Source: Ruminococcus sp. UNK.MGS-30
Lineage (GTDB): Bacteria > Bacillota > Clostridia > Oscillospirales > Ruminococcaceae
Direction: 5' to 3'
DNA length: 64,000 nt
NCBI GenBank assembly: GCA_000980705.1
Contig: LBCK01000007.1
Location: 1-64,000, forward strand
Part shown: positions 26,124-36,060 of the stretch, in pieces
Position numbering within the stretch: the first letter of the stretch is position 1
How the letters are laid out: the number at the start of each line of letters is the position of its first letter
Position numbers and translations under genes: made by a program
Notes under the pieces: model-generated
The model's database searches: none
What the model was told of the DNA's origin: nothing
Seen by the model: the letters and a program-made list of their open reading frames with translations, nothing else

Positions 26124-26639
26124 ATGGCAAATAAAGACTTTATGGATCCGGAATTAACCGAGGAAGAGAAGGAAGACATGATTATTAAAAATGAAGAGGA
26201 TTATCTGGAAGGATTGTTGGCAGCAGCTGATGATGCAGCAAATGATATTAAGAAGATCGATATCATCCGTAATGAACGAAAGTATTTCTCCTTCAGAATT
26301 CATTCGTTGTCCGATGAAATGTTAAAAGATATCCGGAAAAAATACACAAAATATACAAAGAATCGCCGCCAGGGCATCCGGGTTGCAGACGAGCTGGATC
26401 TGCCAAAGTACAGAGCTTCTCTGATTTACAACTCCACTACGGAAGAAGATCAGGCCAAACTGTGGGATAATCCTGCTGTCAAAAAAGGCCTGGAAGCAAA
26501 AGGCATCTGCATTATCAATGCCCTTGATGTAATCGATGCTGTTCTTCTTCCGGGAGAAAAAGACCGCATTATGGATATCATTGATGATGTCAATGGCTTC
26601 AATAATGAAGAATTGAAGGCTGAAACTGCAAAAAACTGA
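26124..26639 (+). CDS. xkdN: Tail assembly chaperone, frame-0 product (XkdN-like)
   Basis: A 171-residue acidic helical protein encoded before the tape measure, matching XkdN in position and composition (FSFRIHSLSDEMLKDIRKKY; LPGEKDRIMDIIDDVNG). Tail chaperones coat the tape measure during assembly. The final codons are GCA AAA AAC TGA, which form a slippery heptamer; a -1 shift would extend the protein by 51 residues (see next entries). Confidence 0.75.
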   Translation: MANKDFMDPELTEEEKEDMIIKNEEDYLEGLLAAADDAANDIKKIDIIRNERKYFSFRIHSLSDEMLKDIRKKYTKYTKNRRQGIRVADELDLPKYRASLIYNSTTEEDQAKLWDNPAVKKGLEAKGICIINALDVIDAVLLPGEKDRIMDIIDDVNGFNNEELKAETAKN

Positions 26640-26672
26640 TTATGGCCGGTGGGAAGTCAACATTACTCCACC
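26630..26672 (+). promoter_or_regulatory. Programmed -1 ribosomal frameshift signal
   Basis: Slippery heptamer A AAA AAC at 26630-26636, in the correct phase, directly before the stop codon. Eleven bases later a hairpin can form: GGTGG (26648-26652) plus AGT pairs with ACT plus CCACC (26665-26672). This is the standard arrangement for making the G/GT pair of tail chaperones. Confidence 0.7.
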
Positions 26673-26791
26673 ACATATTTCAACGCCAAGGTTTATTGCC
26701 AAGTGAAGTAATGAGTCTGCCCTCTGGAGAGAGGGCTTTTCTTTTTGCTTCAACCAGGCTATGGATCGAGGCGAATACGAAAAAGGGGTGA
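26636..26791 (+). CDS. Tail chaperone extension read by -1 frameshift
   Basis: After the slip the ribosome reads CTG ATT ATG GCC and continues 51 codons to TGA at 26789-26791, giving a fused product of about 222 residues. The extension (LLHHIFQRQGLLPSEVMSLP, GERAFLFASTRLWIEAN) has the conserved PxEVMxLPxGERAFxxAS pattern of such T-domains. An internal ATG at 26642 could also start it independently. It ends eight bases before the tape-measure gene. Confidence 0.7.
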   Translation: MIMAGGKSTLLHHIFQRQGLLPSEVMSLPSGERAFLFASTRLWIEANTKKG

Positions 26792-26799
26792 CATGGTAA

Positions 26800-29700
26800 A
26801 TGGGAGAAACAATTAGAATTGAGATTCCTGTATCTGTGAATGATAATACAGACCCTGGCCTATCAAATATTACGAATAAGATGAACACCCTAGCCACTGC
26901 CGCCCAGAAGGTAAATCGGATCCTGTCATCTGGATTCAAAACCAGAGGGATTGAACAAACAGCAGAGCGAGTAGATCGAACGCTTGGACGTGAGCATTCT
27001 ATTGAAGTTTCAGCAGATGACAATGCCACTCCGGTTCTTTCAAGAGTCGAAGATGCGGCTGAAAGAGTAGGAGGAATATCTGCAGATATTGAGATAGGTG
27101 CAAACGACAATGCTACCGCTGAAATATCTGGTGTCGAGGATGCAGCAGCAACCCTTGACGGAGCAAGTGCTGACGTAGAACTGGGGGCAGATGATAATGC
27201 CACCGGGGTGGTAAATAGTGTTGGAGATTCACTGTCTGTTCTAAACGGAAATGAAGCGGTAGTAGAGCTTACTGCAGACGATAATGCTACGATGCAGATT
27301 ATGGATGTGGAGGATGCTTTAGCCGCCTTGAATGGTGAAGTGGCTGTGGCCTCAGTGGAAGCTGACGATACAGCCACGCAGATAATCCGAAGCGCTGAAG
27401 ATGCAGTGGCCACATTCGATGGAACTTCCGGGACAGCGGAACTGGGGGCAGATGATAATGCAAGTCCGATCATCGATGATGTGATGGATAAAGCATCAGC
27501 CTGGGACGGAAGCGTATTTACGGCAACTATGAGTATAGTAGATGCCGCTACTGCCCCAATGGGAGCGGTTTTAAATGCTGCAAAGAATCCAATAGCACAG
27601 GGCGCAACATTCCTTGGAGTGAGCGCAGGACTGGCTGATACTGTGAATACATACAAAGGGTTTGAGAGTATGATGTCACAGGTTCAGGCTATATCTGGTG
27701 CTACAGGAAAAGAATTTGATGATCTGACCGCAAAAGCACAGGAAATGGGTGCAACTACGAAGTTTACCGCTACTGAAGCAGCTCAGGCATTTAATTACAT
27801 GGCTATGGCAGGCTGGAAACCAGAGCAAATGACTGCTGGTATATCCGGTATTATGAGTCTGGCAGCAGCTTCCGGCGAAGATCTGGCAAGCACCTCGGAT
27901 ATTGTTACAGATGCTTTGACAGCTTTTGGACTGAAAGCAAAAGATGCCGGACATTTCTCGGATGTCCTTGCAAAGGCGTCTGCTAGTTCGAATACAAACG
28001 TAGGCATGCTAGGTGAATCATTCAAATATGTTGCGCCGGTAGCAGGAGCCATGAAATATAGCGTCGAAGATACTTCTTTGGCATTAGGGCTTATGGCTAA
28101 CAGTTCAATTAAAGGAAGCATGGCCGGTACAGCTTTAAAGACGTCCCTGGCTAACATGGCAGCACCAACTAACAGCATGGCAGAGGCTATGGACAAATAT
28201 GGTATTAGCCTGACCGACGGCTCGGGAAACATGAAAACACTGAAAGGTGTCATGGATAATTTGCGAAGCAGTTTAGGAGGTCTTTCTGAAACTGAACAGA
28301 CAGCGGCGGCGTCCACCATTTTCGGAAAAGAAGCTATGAGCGGTATGCTTGCTATCATCAATGCTTCAGAACAGGATTATAACGATCTTTCCAATGCAAT
28401 CGGAAATTCAAAAGATGCAGCACAGGATATGGCTGACACCATGTTGGACAACCTGGCAGGCTCCATGACTCTTATGCAGTCGGCTGTAGAGGGCGTTCAG
28501 AACAGTTTTGGACAGAGACTTACTCCCTATGTCAGAGGATTCGTTGATTCCATTACAGATGCAATGCCGGCTGTGACGGTTGCTCTGAATGATTTTATGG
28601 ACACTGTGGACAAAAAAGCAGCACACATGAAGACAGTTATCGGGACCATGACGGCATCTGATGAGTGGCAGAATGCGGATATGTTCGGAAAGATGGATAT
28701 TGCATGGGATACTCTTATCGGTCAGCCTTTTGCCGACTGGATTAGCGGAGATGGGAAACATCTGATTTCTTCCGGTCTCGGAACATTATTCTCTAGCGCG
28801 TCCGCTATTCTTCCGGGAGGAAAGAAAGCAGGCCTTTCTTCTGTGCTCAGCTCTATGCTGATCGCTAAAGGAGCAACTGGGCTTCTTGGAAATGCAAAGA
28901 ATATTGCGACCACCTTACAGCCTATCGGAAATGCTATTAAAAGCATTGGACTTGCAGCACAGACAGCGCCAAGTGTTGGAGCGTTCATAAGTGATCTGGG
29001 AGCAATGGTTCCGACAGCAGCGAAATTCGGACTTGCAGCAGCGGCAGTAACAGCGGCAGTGGTTGGAATTGGTGTTGCAGTAGACAACTATAACCAGAAA
29101 GCTTTGAGCAGTAATCTGGAAGAACATTTTGGAAACATCAAACTATCAGCTCAGGAAGTGCAGGACATTGCTTCTGGAATTCTTGATCAGAAGTACCTGG
29201 CCAATGTGGAAGTTGCCTTAAATGAGGTAAAGAACGCTGATAAGCTTCGAGAAGATGCCCAGAAGGCACTGGAATCCAACGACGTTCTGGAGTTTAAGAG
29301 CAGAGTTGGTATTAAACTTACGACAGAAGAACAGGAAGATTATACAAGTAATATCGAAACTTTTGTTAAGAGCAAGATTGAAGAACTGGAAAGCCGGACG
29401 TTTGCAGCGCATATCCACGTTCAGACGTATCTCGGAGGTACGGAAGAGGGACAGACATTAGCCCAGAACATCGAGAAATGGGCTACAGCGGATTATGTTG
29501 AATTGGATGGATTATCTAGCCAGTTATCACAAAAGGTCTCTGAGGCACTGAAAGATGGAATCATTGATGCAGATGAAGAAGGCGCCATCAGTGCTTTGCA
29601 GGAAAAAATGAACAGCATAACTGCCCGGTGGAAGGAATCGGAAGCACAGGCAAAATGGGACTGGATAAATCAGGAATACGGGAGCTTGAATGCAGCTGAT

Positions 29701-32085
29701 CTGGAAAGTGGCTCATTCACTGACTTACTGGGAGCAATGAGAGATCAGAGACAATCGGCAAAGGAAAGCGTACAGGCAGATGTTGAGCAGTGGTATTCAG
29801 AGCTTAACTCGATGGAATCAGCCGGAAGAATCACATCTGCTCAGAATAAGCAGTATCACGAAATGACTGGTTGGTATGTAAAAGGACAGGAAGGAAACGA
29901 ACTGTCTAAGAGCTTGCAGCTTGGCTCAAACACTTTGAATTCTTCATATGCAGAGAAAATTCAGAGCAACAGGCAGAGCCTTGCGGAAAATACGCAGTAT
30001 ACAATTAACACAGCGCAAAGCCAACTGGAGCAGCTACTACAACTTGAACATCCAGAAGAGGGAAATGTTTCTGCACTGAGCAGTGCATTGATGTACGGAT
30101 TCAAAGAGCTTGGAAACGGAAAGATTGCAGGTGTAGGACCCGCAATAGATAAAGATCAGAATGCCTTGAGTACCATGTATGAGAGCATGAAACCTGATGT
30201 AACACAGATGCAGGGCCTAATTGACGATTACCGGGAAGCGGGGAAAGCAGTTCCACAAAGCCTTATGGATTCATTTAATGATGCTATTGAGGTTGGAGCA
30301 GCTGCTGGCGATACGTCTGCAACATGGCAGAACTATGCTAATCAGATCTGGAAGAATGGAAGTGATGAATTAAAAGCATCACTTACGGATCCGAGCAATC
30401 CAATGTATGAAACGGTCCGCAGTCAGTTGCCTCCTGAACTTGCAGAAGCGATTGACAGGGCGGCGGCAGAGACTACAACTGATGATGTGACACTTGAAGG
30501 ACTGAAAGCTTCTGTTGATGGAGACGTTGATATTGACAAAGATGCATGGACTTCAAAGCTGAATGAGGCTCTTGGTGACTTGGGTGAAACACAGGAGGTT
30601 ACCGCTGATCATGTAAAGATTAAGGTTGATCAAGGCGATTGCCTGTGGGAAATTGGCAACGCTCTTGGAATTGACTGGCAGACCATTGCAGAACAGAACG
30701 GTATCGAAAGCCCGTATATTATTCACCCAGACCAGGAACTGACTATTTCCATGGATACGTTGACTGCAGAAGTTGACGGAGACAAGGCTCAGGCTGCTAT
30801 CGAGCAGGCTATGTCGGCTCTGGATGCAGAAGGAGCAGAAATGTCTGTGACAGCAGAAGGAGTCAAAGTTGATCTGGCAGATGTAGAAGTGGATTCCGAT
30901 ACAGCGGCGGCTCAGATTGAGGCAGCTCTCGGCATGGAATCCGGGACACTTGCGGCAAATGGAATTGAAGTGCAGGCAGGTGCATCTGTTACTATCCCAT
31001 CAGAACTGGTAACGGTGGATACATCTGGCATGCAGTCTGCAACCGAACAGGCAGCAGATGAAACGGAAACAGAGCCTATTGAGCAGGAAGCATCTGCAAA
31101 TGTAAATGTCACAAATACAACGACCGATACCTCCGGAATGCAGGCACAGGCGGAAGAAGACGCAAAAGGTGCTGTAGGAGATGTACCAGTTGAAGGCAGT
31201 GCAAATGTTACCTTCTCAGGCACGACAACAGACACTTCTGGCGTTGTGGAGCAGGTAACAGCAGATATTGAGAGCGCAGTAAGTGATGTTCCGGCCAATG
31301 GTCATGCGAGCATCACGTTGGATCAGTCCAATAATGCGGCTGAGATTTATTCTCTCGCAACAGCTGATGTAGTATCTGCTTTCTCGGAGACAATTCCAGC
31401 AGACGGACATGTTGATGTCACACTCGACCAGACCAACAATGCAGCAGCGATTTATTCGGAATGTGCCGGACAGGTACAAAGCACATTCGCACAGGGCTTC
31501 ACAGCCTCTGCAAATGTTGCAGTTACGCTGAACTGGCATATTACGAATCCATCAGCTAGCATTTCCACATCAAGTAGCGGATCATCTGTATCAGCCACTA
31601 TAGCCGGGCACGCTTCAGGCGGTGAAGTCGGATTGAATGGAGCTGAGCTGTCGTGGGTAGGTGAGGAAGGATTGGAATATATCATTCCTACAGTGCCGGC
31701 CAGACGGCAGAGAGGTATTGAATTGTGGAAATCTGCAGGACGGACACTGGGAGTTCTTGGTCCTGATGATGAGATATCAGCACATGCGAGCGGAGGAATC
31801 GTTGGCAAAGAAGTATCAAACACGATACCTTATTTCGACACAGATTCCAGTTCACAAGATTCTGAAAAAACAGAGAAAGAAACTGTGCCAACGAATGTAG
31901 TGTCAGACAAATCTGGCGTTGTGGTACAGGTTAACCTCTCCCCGCAGTTCAATATATCAGATACAAATGACAGTGATGTTATTCGGCTCATCAAAGCGCA
32001 TATCAAGGAGCTGGCTGACGATCTTGGAAGCGAAATTGCAACAATGCTCAGCGAAGCTTATGAGAATACGCCTGTTACAACATAA
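26800..32085 (+). CDS. Tape measure protein with DDNAT repeats and LysM domain
   Basis: A 1761-residue protein that sets tail length and is ejected during infection. Residues about 72-250 hold six tandem ~30-residue repeats starting ADDNAT or similar. Residues about 270-600 are the conserved tape-measure helical region (FKYVAPVAGAMKYSVEDTSL). Hydrophobic stretches near 640-760 fit membrane interaction. A LysM-like domain lies at about 1272-1316 (GDCLWEIGNALGIDWQTIAE), and a second set of repeats with DTSG and LDQ(S/T)NNAA lies at about 1410-1570. Start ATG 26800 has GGGGTGA eight bases upstream. Confidence 0.9.
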   Translation: MGETIRIEIPVSVNDNTDPGLSNITNKMNTLATAAQKVNRILSSGFKTRGIEQTAERVDRTLGREHSIEVSADDNATPVLSRVEDAAERVGGISADIEIGANDNATAEISGVEDAAATLDGASADVELGADDNATGVVNSVGDSLSVLNGNEAVVELTADDNATMQIMDVEDALAALNGEVAVASVEADDTATQIIRSAEDAVATFDGTSGTAELGADDNASPIIDDVMDKASAWDGSVFTATMSIVDAATAPMGAVLNAAKNPIAQGATFLGVSAGLADTVNTYKGFESMMSQVQAISGATGKEFDDLTAKAQEMGATTKFTATEAAQAFNYMAMAGWKPEQMTAGISGIMSLAAASGEDLASTSDIVTDALTAFGLKAKDAGHFSDVLAKASASSNTNVGMLGESFKYVAPVAGAMKYSVEDTSLALGLMANSSIKGSMAGTALKTSLANMAAPTNSMAEAMDKYGISLTDGSGNMKTLKGVMDNLRSSLGGLSETEQTAAASTIFGKEAMSGMLAIINASEQDYNDLSNAIGNSKDAAQDMADTMLDNLAGSMTLMQSAVEGVQNSFGQRLTPYVRGFVDSITDAMPAVTVALNDFMDTVDKKAAHMKTVIGTMTASDEWQNADMFGKMDIAWDTLIGQPFADWISGDGKHLISSGLGTLFSSASAILPGGKKAGLSSVLSSMLIAKGATGLLGNAKNIATTLQPIGNAIKSIGLAAQTAPSVGAFISDLGAMVPTAAKFGLAAAAVTAAVVGIGVAVDNYNQKALSSNLEEHFGNIKLSAQEVQDIASGILDQKYLANVEVALNEVKNADKLREDAQKALESNDVLEFKSRVGIKLTTEEQEDYTSNIETFVKSKIEELESRTFAAHIHVQTYLGGTEEGQTLAQNIEKWATADYVELDGLSSQLSQKVSEALKDGIIDADEEGAISALQEKMNSITARWKESEAQAKWDWINQEYGSLNAADLESGSFTDLLGAMRDQRQSAKESVQADVEQWYSELNSMESAGRITSAQNKQYHEMTGWYVKGQEGNELSKSLQLGSNTLNSSYAEKIQSNRQSLAENTQYTINTAQSQLEQLLQLEHPEEGNVSALSSALMYGFKELGNGKIAGVGPAIDKDQNALSTMYESMKPDVTQMQGLIDDYREAGKAVPQSLMDSFNDAIEVGAAAGDTSATWQNYANQIWKNGSDELKASLTDPSNPMYETVRSQLPPELAEAIDRAAAETTTDDVTLEGLKASVDGDVDIDKDAWTSKLNEALGDLGETQEVTADHVKIKVDQGDCLWEIGNALGIDWQTIAEQNGIESPYIIHPDQELTISMDTLTAEVDGDKAQAAIEQAMSALDAEGAEMSVTAEGVKVDLADVEVDSDTAAAQIEAALGMESGTLAANGIEVQAGASVTIPSELVTVDTSGMQSATEQAADETETEPIEQEASANVNVTNTTTDTSGMQAQAEEDAKGAVGDVPVEGSANVTFSGTTTDTSGVVEQVTADIESAVSDVPANGHASITLDQSNNAAEIYSLATADVVSAFSETIPADGHVDVTLDQTNNAAAIYSECAGQVQSTFAQGFTASANVAVTLNWHITNPSASISTSSSGSSVSATIAGHASGGEVGLNGAELSWVGEEGLEYIIPTVPARRQRGIELWKSAGRTLGVLGPDDEISAHASGGIVGKEVSNTIPYFDTDSSSQDSEKTEKETVPTNVVSDKSGVVVQVNLSPQFNISDTNDSDVIRLIKAHIKELADDLGSEIATMLSEAYENTPVTT

Positions 32086-32094
32086 GGAGGGAAC

Positions 32095-32793
32095 ATGGGA
32101 GCGATATTAAAAGAATTGCATAATTCGGCATCGAAGTTCCAGTTCCCTTCGATGCCGAAAGATGATGTTGATGTAAAAAGAGAAACAGCATATCAGGAAT
32201 ATAACATTCTTGGAAAAGGAAAAATGAGTTACCCATCTGGTATGGGTACTCAGATTATAAAATGGTCTGGATATTTCTGGGGGGCAGGCAGAAAAAAGCT
32301 TGCCTCCGTAAACCAGAAATGGATAGCGCCAAAAACCTGCGCCAGCAAACTGAAAAGCTGGCAGACAAAAAAGACACCTTTAAATCTGGTGGTTTCTGAA
32401 GCTGGTATCAATGAAGATGTTACTATCAAATCTTTTGAGTATAAGCCTTTTGGCGGACATGGGGACTATTCGTACGAGATATCTTTTGTTCCATATGTCG
32501 AGATGAAGATTTATACAACAAAGGAACTGGGGACTAAGAAAAAAGCTAAAAAGAAAAAGAAAACCACTAGGCCAAGTACCAAGAAATCTACTAAAAAGAA
32601 AAAGACCTACAGGATTGTCCGAGGCGATACGCTTTGTGGAATATCTCGTAAGAAATATAAAACTGAATCAAAGTGGAGAAATATCTACAATGCCAATAAG
32701 AAGGTTATTGAAGCGGCTGCTAAGAAACATGGCCGGCGCAATAGCGACAACGGACATTGGATATATCCAGGAACAGTACTGACTTTACCATAA
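32095..32793 (+). CDS. xkdP: LysM tail protein (XkdP-like)
   Basis: A 232-residue protein with an N-terminal tail domain, a Lys/Thr-rich linker (about 143-175) and a C-terminal LysM (YRIVRGDTLCGISRKKYKT and HWIYPGTVLTLP). LysM binds peptidoglycan, so it may anchor or guide the tail during wall passage. Placed between tape measure and late-control gene as in PBSX. Confidence 0.8.
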   Translation: MGAILKELHNSASKFQFPSMPKDDVDVKRETAYQEYNILGKGKMSYPSGMGTQIIKWSGYFWGAGRKKLASVNQKWIAPKTCASKLKSWQTKKTPLNLVVSEAGINEDVTIKSFEYKPFGGHGDYSYEISFVPYVEMKIYTTKELGTKKKAKKKKKTTRPSTKKSTKKKKTYRIVRGDTLCGISRKKYKTESKWRNIYNANKKVIEAAAKKHGRRNSDNGHWIYPGTVLTLP

Positions 32794-32806
32794 GGAGGCG
32801 AGAGTA

Positions 32807-34063
32807 TTGATAAATCCAATGAAATATAAATACCTCGTGGCCATTATGACTGCAGATAAAAAGGCTTACGACATCACGCAATTTGTCGAAGATGTATCCT
32901 GGGAAGAGGGAGAGGACCAGCTTGCGGCCAGAATTAGTTTTTCAGCCAAGAACGACAAAACTTCAAAGGGAAGAATTTCTTCTCTTGCCAAGCCTGGGTG
33001 TTATGCAGCACTTTTGTATTCCTATAATGGCGGCAAAAATGCCGAAGCAACCAGAGGAAAAATAGTTGAATGGAATCCTTCAGCGAGAACATCCGGAGAG
33101 AAGTTTAAGGTAAAGGCATACGATGTTCTATATGATCTGCAGGAATCACAAGATCATGTATATTTTTCAGCTGGCGTAAAGACAAAGTCAGCCATAGTCC
33201 AAGTGCTGAAACGCTGGGGCATAAAGGTCACATCTTACAGCGGACCAAATGTGAAGCATGGGAAACTGGCTTATAAGTCTGAAAAGCTTGGAACAGTGGT
33301 TGTGAAAATCCTCAAGGAAGCCAAAAAGAAAGGTGGCATTGAGGCATGTCTGCGGGCTGTGAAAATGAATGTGACCGTAGTTGGTTTTGGAACAAATAAA
33401 ACAGTATATCATTTTGAAGAAACACAGCATCTTACAGAAGTAAACCATAAGATCAGCACTACCGGGATGGTTACAAGGGTAAAAATCATCGGAAAAGCAA
33501 ATGATGATGGATGCTCACCTGTTGAGGCTACAGTTGATGGAAAGACAAGCTACGGAATCCGACAGAAGATTGTTTCCAGGGGAACCAATGATACTTTGGA
33601 TGAGGCAAAAAAAGAAGCGAGAGAGATTCTTGCAGATGATGGCAAACCAAAGGAAGAAATCACGATAAAACTCCCGGATATTCCTATCATTCGGAAGGGT
33701 GACAAGATTCATCTAAAAACAGCTTCAATAAGTGCTGGGTATTATATCGTAATATCTGCTACGCATGATGTAGATAAAATGCTTATGACACTGGGATTGA
33801 AAAAAGCACCGGCAGCAAAAAAGAGCAGTGGGAATAAAAAAACAAAAGCAAAATCATATGATGTTGGGGACATTGTTAATTTCCATGGCGGTAAGCATTA
33901 TGTCAGCAGTTATCCAGATGCCAGAGGATACAGTGTAGGAGCCGGAAAAGCAAAAATCACGATCAAAGGTGGTTCCGGAAAAGCACACCCATGGCATCTG
34001 GTTACACAAAACTGGAATCAGACTCATGTCTGGGGCTGGGTTGACGATGGATCATTTGACTGA
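32807..34063 (+). CDS. xkdQ: Late control D / baseplate hub protein (XkdQ-like)
   Basis: A 418-residue protein with hub-type beta modules (KKAYDITQFVEDVSWEEGED at the start; KIHLKTASISAGYYIVISATHD near 300-325) and an extra C-terminal SH3-like domain (YDVGDIVNFHGGKHYVSSYP). It forms the baseplate hub below the tube. The start is TTG, seven bases behind AAGGAGG, with no nearby ATG before residue 5. Confidence 0.75.
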   Translation: MINPMKYKYLVAIMTADKKAYDITQFVEDVSWEEGEDQLAARISFSAKNDKTSKGRISSLAKPGCYAALLYSYNGGKNAEATRGKIVEWNPSARTSGEKFKVKAYDVLYDLQESQDHVYFSAGVKTKSAIVQVLKRWGIKVTSYSGPNVKHGKLAYKSEKLGTVVVKILKEAKKKGGIEACLRAVKMNVTVVGFGTNKTVYHFEETQHLTEVNHKISTTGMVTRVKIIGKANDDGCSPVEATVDGKTSYGIRQKIVSRGTNDTLDEAKKEAREILADDGKPKEEITIKLPDIPIIRKGDKIHLKTASISAGYYIVISATHDVDKMLMTLGLKKAPAAKKSSGNKKTKAKSYDVGDIVNFHGGKHYVSSYPDARGYSVGAGKAKITIKGGSGKAHPWHLVTQNWNQTHVWGWVDDGSFD

Positions 34064-34076
34064 CAGGAGGAACATT

Positions 34077-34436
34077 ATGTCAAAAATGGAAAAAAATGGA
34101 ATGGAAAAGCTTGCAAAGGTATTGGATTCGAGAATGGTAGAACACTCAGGAGGAGGATTTTCGTTCGACTTTGGAGTGATCAAGAAAGATTATTCCCTTG
34201 TTTCCAATACTTTTCCTTTGCCTATTCCTAAAAAGGATTATTCCGTCTGCAGACTTTTGGCTAATCTATCAACAAACGTATCTGGAGGAACACACGGAGG
34301 GCATAACAGCGGAACGGGCTCACATAGCCATAAGGTGGTTATGCCTAAGTTAAAACCGGGAGATCGTGTGCTTATCGTATGGGTTGAGGGAGAACCTGTA
34401 GTCATAGATGTAGTAGTCAAGGCAAGTGGATTATAG
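34077..34436 (+). CDS. xkdR: XkdR-like (DUF2577) baseplate protein
   Basis: A 119-residue protein with a Gly/His-rich loop (GGTHGGHNSGTGSHSH) and KPGDRVLIVWVEGEPVVIDV near the end, as in XkdR relatives. ATG 34077 follows CAGGAGG; the frame is open from 33969 within the previous gene. Function in the baseplate is inferred from position and family. Confidence 0.65.
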   Translation: MSKMEKNGMEKLAKVLDSRMVEHSGGGFSFDFGVIKKDYSLVSNTFPLPIPKKDYSVCRLLANLSTNVSGGTHGGHNSGTGSHSHKVVMPKLKPGDRVLIVWVEGEPVVIDVVVKASGL

Positions 34437-34444
34437 GAGGCAAT

Positions 34445-34906
34445 ATGGAAGAAGAATCAAAAAATTTACTGCCGACTGTAGATGTTCCAGATTTTGTGGA
34501 TGAAGAGGAAGATGAAGAATATGACGTTGACTATAAGCCATCGCCAATGTGGGATCTTGAAAAAGGAGATTTCGTTCGCACCGCCGCAAATAATGTGCCA
34601 ATGAACGATGGATATGAAGCATATAAAATATGGTGTGTAAAAACGGTATCTACAGAAAGATATTCTTGTCTGGGATATTCGGATGATCATGGAACTGAAA
34701 CGGAAGATATAACAAGAGAATCTGACCAAAGCACTGTAGAACTTTCTCTAGAAAGGACAATCCAGGAAGCTCTGATGGTCAATCCGCGGACATCATCGGT
34801 AGAAGAGTTTTCTTTTGAATGGGGTACTGGGAGGGTAAAAGTATCATTCATAGTTTATTCGGTTGATGGAGAACCCTTTACCGTTGATTCAATCATAGAA
34901 GTTTAG
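34445..34906 (+). CDS. xkdS: XkdS-like (DUF2634) baseplate protein
   Basis: A 153-residue protein with an acidic start (VDEEEDEEYDVDYKPSP) and a conserved WDLEKGDF turn, followed by IQEALMVNPRTSSVEEFSFE, typical of the gp25/DUF2634 lysozyme-like baseplate wedge family. Positioned before the baseplate J gene. Confidence 0.75.
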   Translation: MEEESKNLLPTVDVPDFVDEEEDEEYDVDYKPSPMWDLEKGDFVRTAANNVPMNDGYEAYKIWCVKTVSTERYSCLGYSDDHGTETEDITRESDQSTVELSLERTIQEALMVNPRTSSVEEFSFEWGTGRVKVSFIVYSVDGEPFTVDSIIEV

Positions 34907-34920
34907 AGGAGGTGGTTAAT

Positions 34921-36060
34921 ATGGCTAGACCAGAATTTGAAGTTCCGGAATTTGTGTCAGAAAGTGATTCTGACCAGATACAGGAGAGGATGATGGGAAA
35001 CCTTCCGGCGGATATATCGGATATGGAAGGTGATTTCCCATATGATTTTACCATGCCTACGGCCATCGAGATATCTCAGCTTGTACAGTTCAATCTTGTT
35101 CGCTGCCTGATGGTTGCGTTTCCGGAATATTCCTGGGGCGATTGGATGGATCTGCATGGCGCAGAAGCAGGAGTGACAAGGAAAGAAGCTGTAGCAGCAA
35201 CTGGAACAGTGTCTGTTACGGCGGCTTATGGCACAGTATTGGCAGCAGGCACAGTCTTTGCAGTTCCTGCAACAGATCAGATGGAAGCTGTTGAGTTCCA
35301 GACTTTACGAACTGTTACGTTCACAGAGAATGAAACCATGGACCTTGCGGTTGAAGCGGTCACTCCGGGGGTATCCGGGAATGTTCCGGCAAATACGATT
35401 ACAATTATGGCATCACCGATCAATGGCGTTACAGCAATTACCAACAGCGAGAAAACATCGGGTGGTGCTGAAGAAGAAAATGATGAAGATTATTATGAAC
35501 GAATCCATGCAGAATTCCAAGATTCGCAGTTCTATGTAGCGAATGATGCTGACTATATTAAGTGGGCCAAAGAAGTCCCCGGGATTGGAGATTGTATTGT
35601 AGAACCAGCTGTTGAAGGACCAGGAACAGTGGGATTGATCTTAGTTGATAGCAACGGACAGCCCGCATCAAGTACACTGGTCACAGCAGTTTACAACCAT
35701 ATCGTTTCTCCGGACGACAGGAGCAAAAGACTGTTGCCTACTGGATCGTCTAAGCTGATCGTCAAGTCAGCTACAGTAAAAACTGTAGATTTTGCCTGTA
35801 CAGGACTTGTTCTGGATGGCGTTGGATTGGATGATGTAATCTCGACATTCAAAACTGAAATGATGGCAGTCTATTCCGCGGCGAAAGAAACAAATATCCT
35901 CCGGTACAATTCGGCTCGAACAGTACTGTCAACCATAACCGGAGTAAGCGATTTCATAGATTTTACGATGGATGGAAAGAGAGAAAACATTCACCTTTCA
36001 TCAAGCGAGTATGCAGATACCGGTAATGTGACATTTACATTAGAGGGGGCTGAGACATGA
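34921..36060 (+). CDS. xkdT: Baseplate J-like protein (XkdT-like)
   Basis: A 379-residue wedge protein. ATG 34921 follows GAGGAGGTGG. The J-type pattern is complete: LMVAFPEYSWGDWMDLHGAE, the beta-rich TVLAAGTVFAVPATD, NDEDYYERIHAEFQDSQFY and DYIKWAKEVPGIGDCIVEPA. It assembles with XkdS and XkdU to form the baseplate wedges. Overlaps XkdU by four bases. Confidence 0.85.
   Translation: MARPEFEVPEFVSESDSDQIQERMMGNLPADISDMEGDFPYDFTMPTAIEISQLVQFNLVRCLMVAFPEYSWGDWMDLHGAEAGVTRKEAVAATGTVSVTAAYGTVLAAGTVFAVPATDQMEAVEFQTLRTVTFTENETMDLAVEAVTPGVSGNVPANTITIMASPINGVTAITNSEKTSGGAEEENDEDYYERIHAEFQDSQFYVANDADYIKWAKEVPGIGDCIVEPAVEGPGTVGLILVDSNGQPASSTLVTAVYNHIVSPDDRSKRLLPTGSSKLIVKSATVKTVDFACTGLVLDGVGLDDVISTFKTEMMAVYSAAKETNILRYNSARTVLSTITGVSDFIDFTMDGKRENIHLSSSEYADTGNVTFTLEGAET

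Noticed and set aside
26640..27656. Long minus-strand frame of 338 codons opposite the tape-measure gene
   Set aside because: It is antisense to a clearly coding region with repeats, has no ribosome site and reads as Ser/Ala/Pro-rich shadow sequence.
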